Notes: generated from the sequence alone by a model not told the origin. A stretch of 64,000 nt of DNA from Aerococcus kribbianus (GCF_026805545.1 NZ_JAPRFR010000001.1:434001-498000), one strand, 5' to 3'; numbered from the stretch's first letter, positions 7,456-16,535 are shown. A program made the numbers and translations.

Positions 7456-8412
7456 ATGACTGGAATTGGAAAAGCTTATGGAAAGATTATACTCATGGGA
7501 GAACATAGTGTGGTCTATGGCTATCCCTCAATCGCTCTTCCCTTTAAAGGGGCTGAGATTACCGCAAAAATTAATAGTTCTGATGGCGAACATTGGTTGG
7601 ACAGCCAACTCTATGTTGGCCCACTAGCCAAAGTGCCTAGTAATTTAGCCAATGTCAGCCAACTTATTGCTAAATTATTAAGTGACCATCAGCTAGACCA
7701 GAATCTAGGTCTCCATATTGAAGTCATGAGCTCGATTCCTGCTGAACGTGGCATGGGGTCTTCGGCCGCCGTGGCTTGCGCTATTATTCGGGCCTTCTAT
7801 GATTTCATCGAAGCAAACTTGGACACAGACACCCTGCTGGCTTATGCTGATTTCGCCGAAACTATTTGTCACGGTAATCCATCTGGCCTAGATGCTAGAC
7901 TAGCCGCCCTTGCTAAGCCTTTACTCTATACCAAGGGACAAGCCCTTAAAGCCTTTCATTTTACCACGGATTATTGGTTGGTTGTCGCTGATACCGGCAT
8001 TATTGGTAACACCAAGCAAGCAGTAGCGGATCTGCAAAGTCAACACGACTCCCCGCATCCGACCCGCTCGCAAGCTGTTAATTACTATTTGCACCATTTG
8101 GGCGACTTGGTAGACCAATTCAAAGACCAATTAATTCTAGATAAAGCCCAACAACGTTTTGAATCTATGGCCCAACTTGTTTCCCAAGCTCATCATGACT
8201 TGCAAGCTTTGCAAGTTTCATCAGCAGAACTGGACTATGGAGTCAGCATGGCCTGTCAATTAGGTGCGGGTGGCGCTAAGATGACTGGTGGCGGACGTGG
8301 AGGTTGCTACTACGCCTTAGCCAAAAGCCAAGAACAAGCCCTTAGCCTGGGCCAAAAACTTGTTGAGAAGGGCCTAGCCATCAAAACTTGGCAAGTTCCC
8401 TTTTCCTCTTAA
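7456..8412 (+). CDS. mvaK1: Mevalonate kinase
   Basis: GHMP-family kinase phosphorylating mevalonate to 5-phosphomevalonate, the first of three consecutive phosphorylation/decarboxylation steps encoded here. The 318 residues carry the GHMP motifs in order: GEHSVVYGYPSIALPF near the N-terminus, the ATP-binding loop IPAERGMGSSAAVA near residue 98, and the C-terminal KMTGGGRGGC. The ATG at 7456 is spaced nine bases from GAGGGGA. It opens a four-gene operon with mvaD, mvaK2 and fni. HMG-CoA synthase and reductase genes are not in the window and must lie elsewhere. Confidence 0.95.
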   Translation: MTGIGKAYGKIILMGEHSVVYGYPSIALPFKGAEITAKINSSDGEHWLDSQLYVGPLAKVPSNLANVSQLIAKLLSDHQLDQNLGLHIEVMSSIPAERGMGSSAAVACAIIRAFYDFIEANLDTDTLLAYADFAETICHGNPSGLDARLAALAKPLLYTKGQALKAFHFTTDYWLVVADTGIIGNTKQAVADLQSQHDSPHPTRSQAVNYYLHHLGDLVDQFKDQLILDKAQQRFESMAQLVSQAHHDLQALQVSSAELDYGVSMACQLGAGGAKMTGGGRGGCYYALAKSQEQALSLGQKLVEKGLAIKTWQVPFSS

Positions 8413-8438
8413 TAATTACGCCAACAAAGGAGATGCTT

Positions 8439-9440
8439 ATGTCAATTAAGGAAGCTTATTGTCGTGCTCATACCAACATTGCCTTAATCAAATATTGGGG
8501 AAAAAGTGATCCCGTCAATATTGTGCCTACATCATCTAGCCTGTCTTTGACCCTAGATCGCTTTTATACTGACACTCGGGTGTCCTTTCAAGCACAACTT
8601 GACCAAGATCAGTTCTTTCTCAACGGACAGGAACAAGAGAAGGCGGAAAGGGATAAAATCTCCCGTTTCTTGGACCATTTCCGTCAGTTAAGTGGTGTCA
8701 ATTATCGGGCCCAAGTGTCCTCTTATAACCATGTTCCTACTGCTGCTGGTTTAGCTAGCTCGGCTTCAGCCTATGCTGCCTTAGCTGGTGCCTGCCGTGA
8801 AGCCCTTGACTTAGACCTTACAGACAGCCAATTATCACGTTTTGCTAGACGAGGGTCGGGTTCAGCCACACGGTCAATTTTTGGTGGCTTTGTCGAATGG
8901 TCACAAGGTTCTAGTCCAGAAAACTCTATGGCCATTCCCATTGATGCTGCTAATTGGGATATCGGCATGGTAGTTATCGCCGTCAACAAAGGCGCCAAGA
9001 AAATTTCTTCACGCCAAGGGATGGCCCATACACTGGCAACTTCCCCATTTTATGAGGAATGGGTCAAACAATCCCGGCAAGATTTAGATGAGATAAAAAC
9101 TGCCATTGCCCAACGCGACTTTACAACAGTAGGACAAATTGCTGAAGCCAATGCGATGCGGATGCACGCCACTACTTTGGCAGCTAACCCTCCCTTTACT
9201 TATTTTGAAGAAGAAACCCTAACGGCTATTCGAGCTGTACAGGACTTACGAGCAGCAGGTTATGATGTTTACTACACTATTGATGCCGGCCCTAATGTCA
9301 AGATTTTGTGTCCGGCTTCCCAAATGACGGCTATCGAAGAGGCGCTTGGCCAATATTTTGCTAGTGAGAAAATTATTTCAACTTTACCTGGTGGCCCAAT
9401 CCAAATACTTTCCGAATGGACGTATGATAATAATGACTAA
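8439..9440 (+). CDS. mvaD: Diphosphomevalonate decarboxylase
   Basis: ATP-dependent decarboxylation of 5-diphosphomevalonate to isopentenyl diphosphate. The 333-residue protein opens MSIKEAYCRAHTNIALIKYW, matching the family N-terminus that contacts substrate. The GHMP loop reads AAGLASSASAYAALA and GSGSATRSIFGG follows. The ATG at 8439 has AAAGGAG seven bases upstream, whereas the frame-compatible start at 8388 lies inside mvaK1 with no ribosome site. It is 26 bp downstream of mvaK1 and overlaps mvaK2 by 8 bp, which suggests translational coupling. Confidence 0.95.
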   Translation: MSIKEAYCRAHTNIALIKYWGKSDPVNIVPTSSSLSLTLDRFYTDTRVSFQAQLDQDQFFLNGQEQEKAERDKISRFLDHFRQLSGVNYRAQVSSYNHVPTAAGLASSASAYAALAGACREALDLDLTDSQLSRFARRGSGSATRSIFGGFVEWSQGSSPENSMAIPIDAANWDIGMVVIAVNKGAKKISSRQGMAHTLATSPFYEEWVKQSRQDLDEIKTAIAQRDFTTVGQIAEANAMRMHATTLAANPPFTYFEEETLTAIRAVQDLRAAGYDVYYTIDAGPNVKILCPASQMTAIEEALGQYFASEKIISTLPGGPIQILSEWTYDNND

Positions 9441-10557
9441 AATCATCTCACAAGCTCCGGGCAAACTCTTTATAGCTGGTGAGTATGCTGTTGTCTCTCC
9501 CTACCAGCCTGCTGTTCTTATGGCGGTCTCAAGTCATTTGACCGCCCAATTAGAATGCCAATTGCAAGGGCCCTACCAGTTCATTACTAACCAATGCCAG
9601 CATCCCATTCATTGGAGCTTCAACGACCAAGGCCAAGTAATCAGTTCAGACCCAGCTGCTGACAAATTTAAACTCATTTGGTCAGTCATAGAAACCATAA
9701 CTAACTATGCCCAAAGTAAAAATAGGCTAAATCACCAAGCCTTCAAGTTAACTATCAGCTCCCGACTCGATGATCAATCTGGTCGCAAAATTGGATTAGG
9801 GTCATCTGGCGCAGTATCGGTTGCGGTAGCTGACTGTTTGGCTCAACACAACGGATTAAAAGCATACTTGTCAGAAAAAGACTACCAAAACTTATTGTTT
9901 AAGATCATAGCAATCAGTCAAAGCAAATTAGGAATGCGAGGGTCCTTGGGGGATGTGGCTTGTCAAATCACCGGTAGCCTGACCCACTACCAAAATTTTG
10001 ATCGTAATTGGTTTAATCAGCATTTGGCCAAAATTGAAAGTAAAGATGATCTGGCTAGGTTAATAGAGCAGGACTGGCCGGGGCTAATCATTAAAAAACT
10101 CAGCTGGCCAGAAAATTGGCAAGTCAGTATTGTTTGGTCACAAAGTCCAGCTGACACTGAATCGTTACTTGCCCAATCTACAAACAGCCAATCAGCAATC
10201 AGTGATACAGGCTTTAAGAAAGACTCCCAACGGCAGGTCAATAAAATCGTCCAAGCGATAAATGAAAAAGACTGGTCTAACTTTAAAAGCACCCTAGCAG
10301 CCAATTACCAAAACATTTCGCACTACCGAGCAAATCAACAACAAATCTACCATACCTCTAGCTTTGACCTTGCTCAGCGTCTGTGTCAAGGCAAGGATAC
10401 CGTCTTTAAAATTTCTGGGGCCGGAGCAGGCGATTGTGCATTAGCCTTTAGCCCCGACCTGCAAAGCAAGTTTCAAGTTGAAAAAGATTGGCAAGAAGCT
10501 GGACTTACTGTTTTAAAATTAAAACCTAACGAAAGAGAGGAAGCATACTATGACTAG
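9433..10557 (+). CDS. mvaK2: Phosphomevalonate kinase
   Basis: Phosphorylates 5-phosphomevalonate to the diphosphate used by MvaD. The 374-residue GHMP kinase opens MTKIISQAPGKLFIAGEYAV, the standard start of this family, then has IGLGSSGAVSVAVA and a C-terminal KISGAGAGDCALAF. The ATG at 9433 overlaps the mvaD stop. An ATG at 9424 would add three residues. The ribosome site is weak (GGA only), so re-initiation after mvaD is likely. The gene order K1-D-K2 with fni next is the standard one in streptococci and enterococci. Confidence 0.93.
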   Translation: MTKIISQAPGKLFIAGEYAVVSPYQPAVLMAVSSHLTAQLECQLQGPYQFITNQCQHPIHWSFNDQGQVISSDPAADKFKLIWSVIETITNYAQSKNRLNHQAFKLTISSRLDDQSGRKIGLGSSGAVSVAVADCLAQHNGLKAYLSEKDYQNLLFKIIAISQSKLGMRGSLGDVACQITGSLTHYQNFDRNWFNQHLAKIESKDDLARLIEQDWPGLIIKKLSWPENWQVSIVWSQSPADTESLLAQSTNSQSAISDTGFKKDSQRQVNKIVQAINEKDWSNFKSTLAANYQNISHYRANQQQIYHTSSFDLAQRLCQGKDTVFKISGAGAGDCALAFSPDLQSKFQVEKDWQEAGLTVLKLKPNEREEAYYD

Positions 10558-11614
10558 TAACCGTAAAGATGATCATGTGAATGAAGCTGCCAAACAATTT
10601 GACCGCCAGGAAAACGGACTTGATCAAATCCGTTTTGTCCATCACTCCCTCTCTCACAAAGATATTGAAGCTATTGATACACAGACACAAATTTTAGGCC
10701 ATAAGTTACGCCTTCCCTTCTACATCAATGCGATGACTGGAGGAAGTGAATGGACCAAACAAGTCAATAAACAATTAGCCATGGTAGCCAAAGAAACGGG
10801 ACTCATGATGGCACCCGGCTCCATCTCTGCGGCTTTAAAGGATCCTAATGTTGCTGATTCCTTCAAGATTGTACGAGAAGTTAACCCGGATGGTTTTGTT
10901 TTAGCTAATTTAGGTGCCAACCATGGTTTAGAAAATGCTAAGCGAGCAGTGGATTTAATCCAGGCCAACGCCTTTCAAATCCATCTCAATATCCCACAAG
11001 AAATCGTGATGCCTGAAGGAGATCGCCACTTTTCAGAATTTCTTGACCATGTTGATGAAATCGTTAATGGACTTGACGTCCCTGTTATGGTTAAAGAAGT
11101 GGGCTTTGGGATGAGTCAAGAAAGTTTAGCCTTACTCTATGATATCGGGGTAAAAACGGTGGATATTTCTGGCTATGGGGGGACCAATTTTGCGACTATT
11201 GAAAATAGCCGCCGACCTGGGAAAAACTATGCTTTCATGGAAGACTGGGGACAGTCAACCGCCATTTCTCTATTAGAATCCCTAACCTATCAAGATTGTT
11301 TAGATATTGTTGCATCCGGTGGTATTAAAAACCCACTCCATATGGTTAAAGCCCTGGCTCTAGGAGCAAAAGCGGTGGCCATGTCAGGCGAATTTCTTCG
11401 TCAAATCCTCTATCTAGGGGTTGACCAAGCAATTGAACAGGTTGCTGAATGGGAAGAGCAAATTAAATTGCTCATGCTAATGTTAGATGCCAGCCAAATC
11501 GCTGACTTACAGAACACTGACCTAGTCATCAGTCCTGAACTCTATAATTGGACCCAACAAAGACATATCGACATCAGCCAACTCAGCCAGCGGTCACACA
11601 AAAAATCAATTTAA
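10550..11614 (+). CDS. fni: Isopentenyl-diphosphate delta-isomerase, type 2 (FMN-dependent)
   Basis: Interconverts isopentenyl and dimethylallyl diphosphate using reduced FMN and NADPH. The 354-residue TIM-barrel protein has the N-terminal RKDDHV motif, the MTGGSEWTKQVN segment, and the flavin/phosphate-binding glycine motifs SGYGGTNFATIE and ASGGIKNPLHMVKA. Its ATG overlaps the mvaK2 stop codon by 8 bp and has GAGAGGAAG upstream. It completes the operon: its two products feed undecaprenyl phosphate synthesis and, through farnesyl diphosphate, the CrtM/CrtN pair at the start of the window. Confidence 0.96.
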   Translation: MTSNRKDDHVNEAAKQFDRQENGLDQIRFVHHSLSHKDIEAIDTQTQILGHKLRLPFYINAMTGGSEWTKQVNKQLAMVAKETGLMMAPGSISAALKDPNVADSFKIVREVNPDGFVLANLGANHGLENAKRAVDLIQANAFQIHLNIPQEIVMPEGDRHFSEFLDHVDEIVNGLDVPVMVKEVGFGMSQESLALLYDIGVKTVDISGYGGTNFATIENSRRPGKNYAFMEDWGQSTAISLLESLTYQDCLDIVASGGIKNPLHMVKALALGAKAVAMSGEFLRQILYLGVDQAIEQVAEWEEQIKLLMLMLDASQIADLQNTDLVISPELYNWTQQRHIDISQLSQRSHKKSI

Positions 11615-11621
11615 AAAAATG

Positions 11622-11666
11622 AACCCATCCTTGGTTGCTCTCACCGGCGAACTGAGGATGGGTTTT
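11622..11666 (+). terminator. Terminator of the mevalonate operon
   Basis: Arms AACCCATCCT and AGGATGGGTT enclose a 23-base loop and are followed by a T-run. A T-run on the minus strand suggests it can also end azlD transcripts. Confidence 0.85.
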
Positions 11667-11676
11667 TACTATATAA

Positions 11677-11997
11677 TTAAACAAAAACGACATACATTAT
11701 AGTAATCAAAGCTAGACCAGCCAAAACTGTTTTAGTGATATCACCTGTCTTATAGGCCATCCAGGCAGCCAATACACTAGGCAAAAGCTTAATATTTGTC
11801 AAAATATTTAGGGAAAAATTCCCCTGCCAAAAGAATATATCTGTCGCAATCATCGCAGTAAAGATAATAATCGGTAAGTAATGAAAAGCATTTAATACTT
11901 GCGGAGATAATTGCAAGCGGCGCATAAATAAAATTGGCAAGACTCGCATTAAAATACAAACACTCCCCGCCAATAAAATTAAAAGGCCAATAGTCAT
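11677..11997 (-). CDS. azlD: Branched-chain amino acid exporter, small subunit (AzlD family)
   Basis: Small membrane protein of 106 residues with about four helices; partner of AzlC in a two-subunit exporter of branched-chain amino acids or related compounds. The ATG at 11997 overlaps the azlC stop codon by one base (TAATG) and follows AAGGGGGGTGG. An in-frame GTG at 12006 is less well placed. AzlD proteins are recognised mostly by size, hydrophobicity and adjacency to azlC. The motif RVLPILFMRR, with a conserved arginine-proline near the N-terminus, supports the call. The substrate is inferred from the family. Confidence 0.85.
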   Translation of the reverse strand: MTIGLLILLAGSVCILMRVLPILFMRRLQLSPQVLNAFHYLPIIIFTAMIATDIFFWQGNFSLNILTNIKLLPSVLAAWMAYKTGDITKTVLAGLALITIMYVVFV

Positions 11998-12713
11998 TAA
12001 GACCACCCCCCTTTATCATGACGGGTGGTGCGATAGTAATCTTGGTAAAAAACCAAGGCTAGGCTTAAGAGTGAAGCGACAATAATCACCAAGCTATGAT
12101 GAAAGATAATCATTAATACAATTGATAAAAAAAGCGACAAAGTGGCCACCTTTATTGTCTCTCTATTTTGTAGTTCTGGCACCAATAAGGCGATAAATAA
12201 GGCAATCAGCACAAAATTAGTCACCACATCAGGTAGCATCACCCATTGGCCAATAAAGGCACCTAAGACAGTAAAAATCAGCCATGATAAATAAGTTAGT
12301 GCGGCTAATGTTAACGCCTGGTCAATCGTCCAGTGCCGTTTACCTGCTTGTGCCTCTTTAAAACGAACCACATTCAAGGCATAGTTTTCATCGGAAGTCA
12401 GCATACCTAAGCTTGCTAGCTTGCTTAGCTTATCTGTGCGAACATAAGTTGATAAAGACGAGGTCAATAAAATATGCCGGGAATTTAAGAGGATAATAAT
12501 TAAAAATACTTCCAAAAATTTGGCACCTGACAAAAGTAAAGAGGCCGCCATAAATTGGGCTGAACCCCCATAGACCGTGGCAGATACCAAAGCAATCTGC
12601 CACCAAGTCATACCAGCCTTAGCAGATAAGAGTCCACAGGCTAAGCCAATAGGAAGGTATCCTGCGATTATTGGCCAAGCATCCTTGAGACCATTGCGAA
12701 TTAAATCAGTCAT
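11997..12713 (-). CDS. azlC: Branched-chain amino acid exporter, large subunit (AzlC family)
   Basis: Membrane protein of 238 residues with about six helices. AzlC hallmarks include GYLPIGLACGLLSAKAG near residue 17, VYGGSAQFMAAS near 47 and LNSRHILLTSSL near 76. It forms an exporter with AzlD, whose start overlaps its stop. The ATG at 12713 follows AGAGGTGGT. It lies 17 bp after the two-domain ATPase gene on the same strand and is probably co-transcribed with it, although AzlCD transporters are not known to use ATPases. Confidence 0.92.
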   Translation of the reverse strand: MTDLIRNGLKDAWPIIAGYLPIGLACGLLSAKAGMTWWQIALVSATVYGGSAQFMAASLLLSGAKFLEVFLIIILLNSRHILLTSSLSTYVRTDKLSKLASLGMLTSDENYALNVVRFKEAQAGKRHWTIDQALTLAALTYLSWLIFTVLGAFIGQWVMLPDVVTNFVLIALFIALLVPELQNRETIKVATLSLFLSIVLMIIFHHSLVIIVASLLSLALVFYQDYYRTTRHDKGGWS

Positions 12714-12730
12714 CAGCCACCACCTCTACA

Positions 12731-14365
12731 TTATTGATTAACTGCACGGTTATAATTGGTAAATTTCTTAACAAAATTATAGGGATCTAGTAAATGGATT
12801 TGTTTGGCAAAGGTATATAAGCTAGATTCGCGTAGACCTCCTGCTTTTATCAAAAGGGGATCCACTGCCACACGAATAGGCGTCGTATCGGCTAGCAATT
12901 GCCCATCCCTTAAAACCAAACTACGGTGGCTAAACTCTAACGCTAAATCGATATCATGGGTATTAATAATGACCAAAATATGATGTTCATGGGCAATCGT
13001 ATAAATATATTGCATTAATTCATTGTAATGATAATAATCTTGCCCTTCTGTGGGTTCATCTATAATTAATATCTCAGAGTCAAACATTAGCGCCTGGGCC
13101 AACAAGACTCGCTTCTGCTGGCCAAAACTCAAATATTCAATTGGAAAATCGATGGCATATTGTAAACCAAGAGCGGTTAAACTACGCATCATTGATTCTT
13201 GAACTTGATCTTCAGACATGCCAAATGCTAAACCCGACGCTTGTAGTTGCTGAGCTACCGTAGTTGGAGCTAATTTTTCCCATGGGTCATGGGGAATATA
13301 AGAAACTCGTCTACGAAAGGCTGAAAGATTATCGTGATTTAATGTTTCCTTCTTCCAAGAGATTTGACCTTGGTTGGGAATGAATTGGCCACTTAATAAG
13401 CGAGATAAGGTCGTTTTCCCTGCCCCATTACCGCCAAGAACACTAACAATCTCTCCTTTATTGAGCGTTAAATCAAAGCCTTTAATCGTGGCCTGTTCAC
13501 GTTCTGGATACTGATAGGATACCCCGGAAAAGGATATTAACTCTGTATCATTTTCTGGATAGAGAAAATTAGGTACTGATAGCATCCATTTTTCGATACT
13601 GGTCTTTAAACCTGGGGCATAAATGTGATTGACATTACCGATATTAGCCACCTGATTAAGAGGATAGCCAGCATAACGCATGGCGGTTACATATAAGGGT
13701 TCTCGAATAAAGAAAGTATGGAGGATCTCGCTCTTGAGTAAGGCCTCCACTTGACCATCAAACACTACCCAACCTTCATTTAGTACAATCACTCGATCAA
13801 TTGGTCGGTATAGCATCTGTTCCAGGCGGTATTCGACAAAGACAATGGAGGCCTGCTTGGCATGGGCCACATCATCCATCAAGTCCAAAAATTTTTCGCC
13901 AGTTTGTGGGGATAAGTTGGCTAAGGGTTCATCAAAGATAAAAACAGAATCATCATAGTTAGCCTGACTAATTAGCCGATAAATCTCTGTTTGGCTAATA
14001 CTTAGATTAGTGTTTTGTGCTGTCGGATCTTTACCCTGTAATAAAGTTTGCCAATCTATCTTATCCATGACAGTGGCTTCCTTTTCTTCTGCTTGATCAA
14101 CAGCAGAAACGAGGGGGTCTCCGTCAATTGTTGTCATGTCTTTACCAAACCGGATGATTTTACCATCTGAGTGGCCTTGAAAGGCACCTTGTCCTAGCTG
14201 ATTGCTTAATGCTCGTACAAAGGTTGACTTACCTGAGGCATTGGCCCCTAATATTAACACTTTTTCTCCACGGTACAGTGTGAGGTTGATATCACGTAGA
14301 GCAGGGGCATACCCATTTTCATAGATGAAGGACCAATTTTTAAATTGTATCCACGGCTCAGCCAT
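12731..14365 (-). CDS. ECF-type ABC transporter ATPase with two fused nucleotide-binding domains
   Basis: A 544-residue protein with two tandem ABC ATPase domains, as in the fused energising subunits of some ECF vitamin/metal transporters. Domain 1 has Walker A GANASGKST near residue 40, but its signature reads NLSISQTE instead of LSGGQ, followed by Walker B FIFDEPLANLSP. Domain 2 has GGNGAGKTT, the signature YLSFGQQKR and ILIIDEPTEGQD. The ATG at 14365 follows AAGGTG; a GTG one codon earlier is too close to it. No S-component or T-component gene is adjacent, so the substrate cannot be named. Co-directional azlCD follow within 20 bp. Confidence 0.85.
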   Translation of the reverse strand: MAEPWIQFKNWSFIYENGYAPALRDINLTLYRGEKVLILGANASGKSTFVRALSNQLGQGAFQGHSDGKIIRFGKDMTTIDGDPLVSAVDQAEEKEATVMDKIDWQTLLQGKDPTAQNTNLSISQTEIYRLISQANYDDSVFIFDEPLANLSPQTGEKFLDLMDDVAHAKQASIVFVEYRLEQMLYRPIDRVIVLNEGWVVFDGQVEALLKSEILHTFFIREPLYVTAMRYAGYPLNQVANIGNVNHIYAPGLKTSIEKWMLSVPNFLYPENDTELISFSGVSYQYPEREQATIKGFDLTLNKGEIVSVLGGNGAGKTTLSRLLSGQFIPNQGQISWKKETLNHDNLSAFRRRVSYIPHDPWEKLAPTTVAQQLQASGLAFGMSEDQVQESMMRSLTALGLQYAIDFPIEYLSFGQQKRVLLAQALMFDSEILIIDEPTEGQDYYHYNELMQYIYTIAHEHHILVIINTHDIDLALEFSHRSLVLRDGQLLADTTPIRVAVDPLLIKAGGLRESSLYTFAKQIHLLDPYNFVKKFTNYNRAVNQ

Positions 14366-14500
14366 CACAACACCTTCTTTCTCCCCAAGATTTTTGCATC
14401 AAATAAACGATAAATACACTAAGTGTTTTTCTTAATTATAACTAAAATTCAAAATTTTTAAAGTCAAGATTGCTCAATAAAGCTCAATAAATTTCCATAA

Positions 14501-14528
14501 GAAAAAGTCGTAACCGTAGTCACAACTT
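14501..14528 (-). terminator. Terminator of murB
   Basis: On the minus strand AAGTTGTGAC and GTTACGACTT pair (with G-T pairs) around a TACG loop, followed by five Ts. Confidence 0.75.
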
Positions 14529-14532
14529 AATC

Positions 14533-15447
14533 CTAGACAGACGATGTATCATCTCGACCGATAATACGCACTTCGCGTTCAAGTTGAACACCATTTTTGT
14601 GCCAAATTACTTCTTGAACATGGTGAATAACCGCTAAATAATCACTAGCAGTTGCCTGACCAATGTTCACTATAAAACCGGCATGCTTAGTAGACACTTG
14701 TGCGCCTCCTACAGTGTAGCCTTGTAGACCCGCTTCTTGGATTAATTTGCCCGTAAAATGCCCTTCTGGCCGTTTGAATACTGAGCCACATGAAGGTAAG
14801 TCGAGGGGTTGTTTAGACTCGCGCAAATAAGTCAATTCAGCCATCTTTTGGCGAATGGCTTCTTGGTCACCATTCTCTAGTGAAAATACTACTGATACAA
14901 TAATGTCTCCGCTCGCTTGAATTTCACTATGCCGATAAGCAAAGTCTAATTCTTCCGGAGTATAAACTGCTTTCCGACCGGCTAATGTCACTACATGGAC
15001 TTCTTTGACTACGGTAGAAATTTCACCACCATAGGCTCCTGCATTCATGTAGATAGCGCCACCCACAGAACCAGGAATGCCACAAGCAAATTCCAAACCA
15101 GTTAAACCGGCATCAGCTGCTAAACGCGACACATCAATGATTCGAGCCCCAGATTGAGCAGTTAATTCTTGATCAGAAACTGACATCGCTGTCATAGCTG
15201 TCAACATGATGACAATCCCAGCAATTCCTTGGTCTTGAATAATCAAGTTAGAAGCATTACCTAGGGCCATAACAGGAATGTGTTCTCGGTTAGCGTAGCG
15301 GATAATAGCCATAATTTCTTCTGCACTTTCAGGAAAAATTAAGGCATCCGCTGGCCCTCCTGTTTTAGTGTAGGAGTAATTGGCCATTGCTTCATTATAT
15401 TTTATTGTGGATTCGGGAAATATCTCGCTTAAATACTTTAAATTCAT
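14533..15447 (-). CDS. murB: UDP-N-acetylenolpyruvoylglucosamine reductase
   Basis: FAD enzyme reducing UDP-GlcNAc-enolpyruvate to UDP-MurNAc with NADPH, an early cytoplasmic step of peptidoglycan synthesis. The 304 residues begin with the FAD-binding part (NYSYTKTGGPADALIFPES, then LGNASNLIIQDQGI). CGIPGSVGGAIYMNAGAYGG lies near residue 122, and the catalytic serine is in SCGSVFKRPEG. Length fits the shorter type II MurB of Gram-positives. The ATG at 15447 follows TTAGGAAAG at normal spacing. It has its own terminator, so it is probably monocistronic. Confidence 0.96.
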   Translation of the reverse strand: MNLKYLSEIFPESTIKYNEAMANYSYTKTGGPADALIFPESAEEIMAIIRYANREHIPVMALGNASNLIIQDQGIAGIVIMLTAMTAMSVSDQELTAQSGARIIDVSRLAADAGLTGLEFACGIPGSVGGAIYMNAGAYGGEISTVVKEVHVVTLAGRKAVYTPEELDFAYRHSEIQASGDIIVSVVFSLENGDQEAIRQKMAELTYLRESKQPLDLPSCGSVFKRPEGHFTGKLIQEAGLQGYTVGGAQVSTKHAGFIVNIGQATASDYLAVIHHVQEVIWHKNGVQLEREVRIIGRDDTSSV

Positions 15448-15605
15448 TGGTCATCTTTCCTAACTTTGTTGAATCGTCAATTACTAAGTATAATGGTTTT
15501 TTGGGGCAAAAGCAATGTTTGCACATAGACATAAAGTTTTTCATCAAGCCTTTAAGCAGGCTTTGTGCTAAAATTAAATTATTATGATTTAGAAAGGATA
15601 TTTCC

Positions 15606-15848
15606 ATGAGCAAAATAAGACGTAATGCTTTAATGATGGTGGCCTTGACCCTCGTTTATTCTGGTTTACAGTTCTCTCGACCGATTGATCATGTCACCGT
15701 CTATAATACTATCTTATCCCTTGTTATTCCCGTAATCGGGATTATCTTCGCCTTAAACGAAAAAAACAACGCTTGGCGTTGGTCCTTAATTAGTATCAAC
15801 TTTATTTTATGGCTTTTGATGGTATACCTAGCCTTCTTCAAAGCCTAA
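15606..15848 (+). CDS. Small membrane protein of unknown function
   Basis: An 80-residue protein with a basic head (MSKIRRNALMM) and two or three predicted membrane helices, the last ending WLLMVYLAFFKA. The ATG at 15606 follows AGAAAGGATA at good spacing. It is divergent from murB, which starts 158 bp away, and is followed directly by a copy of the dispersed repeat. No family is recognised. The good ribosome site and clean reading frame support a real gene. Confidence 0.7.
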   Translation: MSKIRRNALMMVALTLVYSGLQFSRPIDHVTVYNTILSLVIPVIGIIFALNEKNNAWRWSLISINFILWLLMVYLAFFKA

Positions 15849-15856
15849 GTCAAGCA

Positions 15857-16004
15857 GGGTGCGACAAAAGTCGTTAAGAACAGAAGCTTTCGCTTGGTAC
15901 TTAATTAAGACATAAATGTTCCGATAATAACAATAAGGTTGGGAATTTTGTGAACCGCCCCCTGTCTATTTGACAGGGGGCCTTTCATTATCCCAGCCTC
16001 TTTT
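15857..16004 (+). repeat. Dispersed intergenic repeat, copy A
   Basis: The head GGGTGCGACAAAAGTCG, then TTAAGAACAGAAGC, is identical to copy B at 60309. The tail is a GGTTGGGA...TCCCAGCC stem whose loop carries a second perfect hairpin, CCCCCTGTC/GACAGGGGG. It fills the space between the small membrane protein and the GNAT gene. Confidence 0.65.
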
Positions 16005-16006
16005 GG

Positions 16007-16535
16007 TTAATCTTCAAGACTTTTAAACATAATAAGCGTATCCGCATAATCATGGCCAAGTTTGATGGCTTTAGGCAACTTTCCTAATCTTTCAAAGTCG
16101 TATTTCTCATAGAGTTTGATGGCCCGGATATTATCTGCAGCCACTTCTAAACGGATCAGGGTTAAAGGACTTTCTTCTTTGGCCCAATCAAAGAGGTCAT
16201 CCAACAAAACTTGGGCCAAACCAAAACCCCAAAAACGTTGCAGGATGCATATACCTACCTCTCCCACATGTTTAACCTTTTCCTTGGATTCAGCCCCTAT
16301 TGAAGCCACTCCAATAATTTCGTCTCCCAAGCGGGCAATTAATAGACGATTATTATCAGAAGTCTCTAAACTCTTAAGATATCGTGTTTCTTGCTCTTGA
16401 TTAATCCCTAGACCTTCTGAGCCAAAATCAAGAAAATCTGTTTCTGCACCTACTTGTTTATAGAAGTCTAAGAGCGCCTTAGCATCACGAGGCCGCCCAT
16501 CCATCACAGTTATTTCAATTTGTTCTTTTTTTCAT
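16007..16535 (-). CDS. GNAT-family N-acetyltransferase with a frameshift at a poly-A tract near its start
   Basis: Acetyl-CoA-dependent N-acetyltransferase, acceptor unknown. The main frame covers 165 residues from ATG at 16504, with the GNAT core in VGICILQRFWGFGLAQVLLD and NIRAIKLYEKYDFERLG. The usual start is probably ATG at 16535. It overlaps the tsaE stop (TAATG) and has AAGGAG eight bases upstream, but the following seven As (16526-16532) put it out of frame. With six As it would read MKKEQIEITVMDGRPRDA and run straight into the main frame. The in-frame GTG/ATG at 16507/16504 has no ribosome site. So the gene is either frameshifted, expressed by slippage on the A-tract, or weakly started internally. 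Confidence 0.8.

Noticed and set aside
11789-12019. 76-residue ORF overlapping azlD
   Set aside because: Different frame of azlD; azlD has the proper start overlapping the azlC stop and a strong ribosome site.
15395-15613. 72-residue minus-strand ORF overlapping the murB start
   Set aside because: It overlaps the murB 5' end and the upstream promoter region in another frame, with no ribosome site.
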